Origin: Chryseobacterium sp. StRB126
GTDB lineage: Bacteria > Bacteroidota > Bacteroidia > Flavobacteriales > Weeksellaceae
DNA: 64,000 nucleotides
NCBI RefSeq assembly: GCF_000829375.1
Contig: NZ_AP014624.1
Location: forward strand, 5,332,001 to 5,396,000
Direction: 5' to 3'
Shown here: in pieces, positions 63,886 to 64,000 of the stretch
Numbering within the stretch: position 1 is the first letter of the stretch
Layout of the letters: each line of letters opens with the position of its first letter
Notes under the pieces: generated by a model
Database searches by the model: none
What the model was told of the DNA's origin: nothing
What the model saw: only the letters and a program-made list of their open reading frames with translations
Translations under genes and position numbers: made by a program

Positions 63886-64000
63886 ACTAGTTTTATCTGT
63901 CCGCAATATACAGCATTTTGAATAAAAAAATTGAGATTGTTTCTGAAGTTTATGATTCGATATTATAACATTTGCTTTTACAGTAAATAGTAACCAATAA

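Overview
The window reads as a chromosomal segment of a flavobacterium of the Weeksellaceae, most likely Chryseobacterium or a close relative. The evidence is low GC, TAnnTTTG-type -7 promoter elements, a cbb3 oxidase with fused CcoN and CcoO, a type IX secretion (T9SS) sorting domain, large TonB-type outer-membrane receptors, and intergenic repeats of the kind common in Bacteroidetes. I saw no phage, insertion sequence with a transposase, CRISPR array, tRNA or rRNA.

Layout. 1-10.3 kb: the 3' end of lspA, a SanA/YdcF-like protein, trpS, a PepSY-like/two-component cluster, a HAD phosphatase, a 44-codon gene, an ECF-type sigma factor, metK and oxyR. 10.4-18.5 kb: katA (divergent from oxyR), enoyl-CoA hydratase, dCMP deaminase, xerD, a Nudix hydrolase, a haem-binding protein, an Ig-like lipoprotein and a serine hydrolase. 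18.8-26.7 kb: a BspA-type repeat protein secreted by T9SS, a hydroxyacid dehydrogenase, a GxxExxY protein, a thioesterase, an HU-domain membrane protein, a TonB receptor under a TPP riboswitch, and a WG-repeat protein. 27-39.3 kb: two aconitases in tandem, a LytTR-type sensor/regulator pair and two outer-membrane beta-barrel receptors. 39.5-45.7 kb: a minus-strand thiamin operon, TPP riboswitch-thiS-thiC-tenI-(thiD remnant)-thiE-thiG-thiH-thiF. 45.7-57.3 kb: rluA, a membrane protein, panB, a Crp/Fnr regulator, and the divergent cbb3 oxidase block ccoI-ccoS-ccoNO-ccoQ-ccoP-ccoG-fixH-TauE/SafE. 57.3-64 kb: lipoproteins, serS and a glycan group (flippase, GT4 glycosyltransferase, FkbM methyltransferase).

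The most interesting signals are not in the large genes. (1) The GxxExxY gene is bracketed by inverted arms built from phased CACAAAT units, and ORF-less hairpins of the same design occur at several other intergenic sites. This suggests a mobile or nuclease-dependent element family with the GxxExxY protein as its candidate partner. (2) The thiamin operon carries only the last ~33-41 codons of thiD, out of frame with the end of tenI, while a TPP riboswitch controls a TonB receptor elsewhere in the window; together these suggest reliance on imported thiamin or precursor, or a thiD elsewhere. (3) ccoNO has a +1 frameshift in an A5 run. (4) A perfect FNR-type core, TGATnnnnATCA, lies between the Crp/Fnr gene and ccoI.
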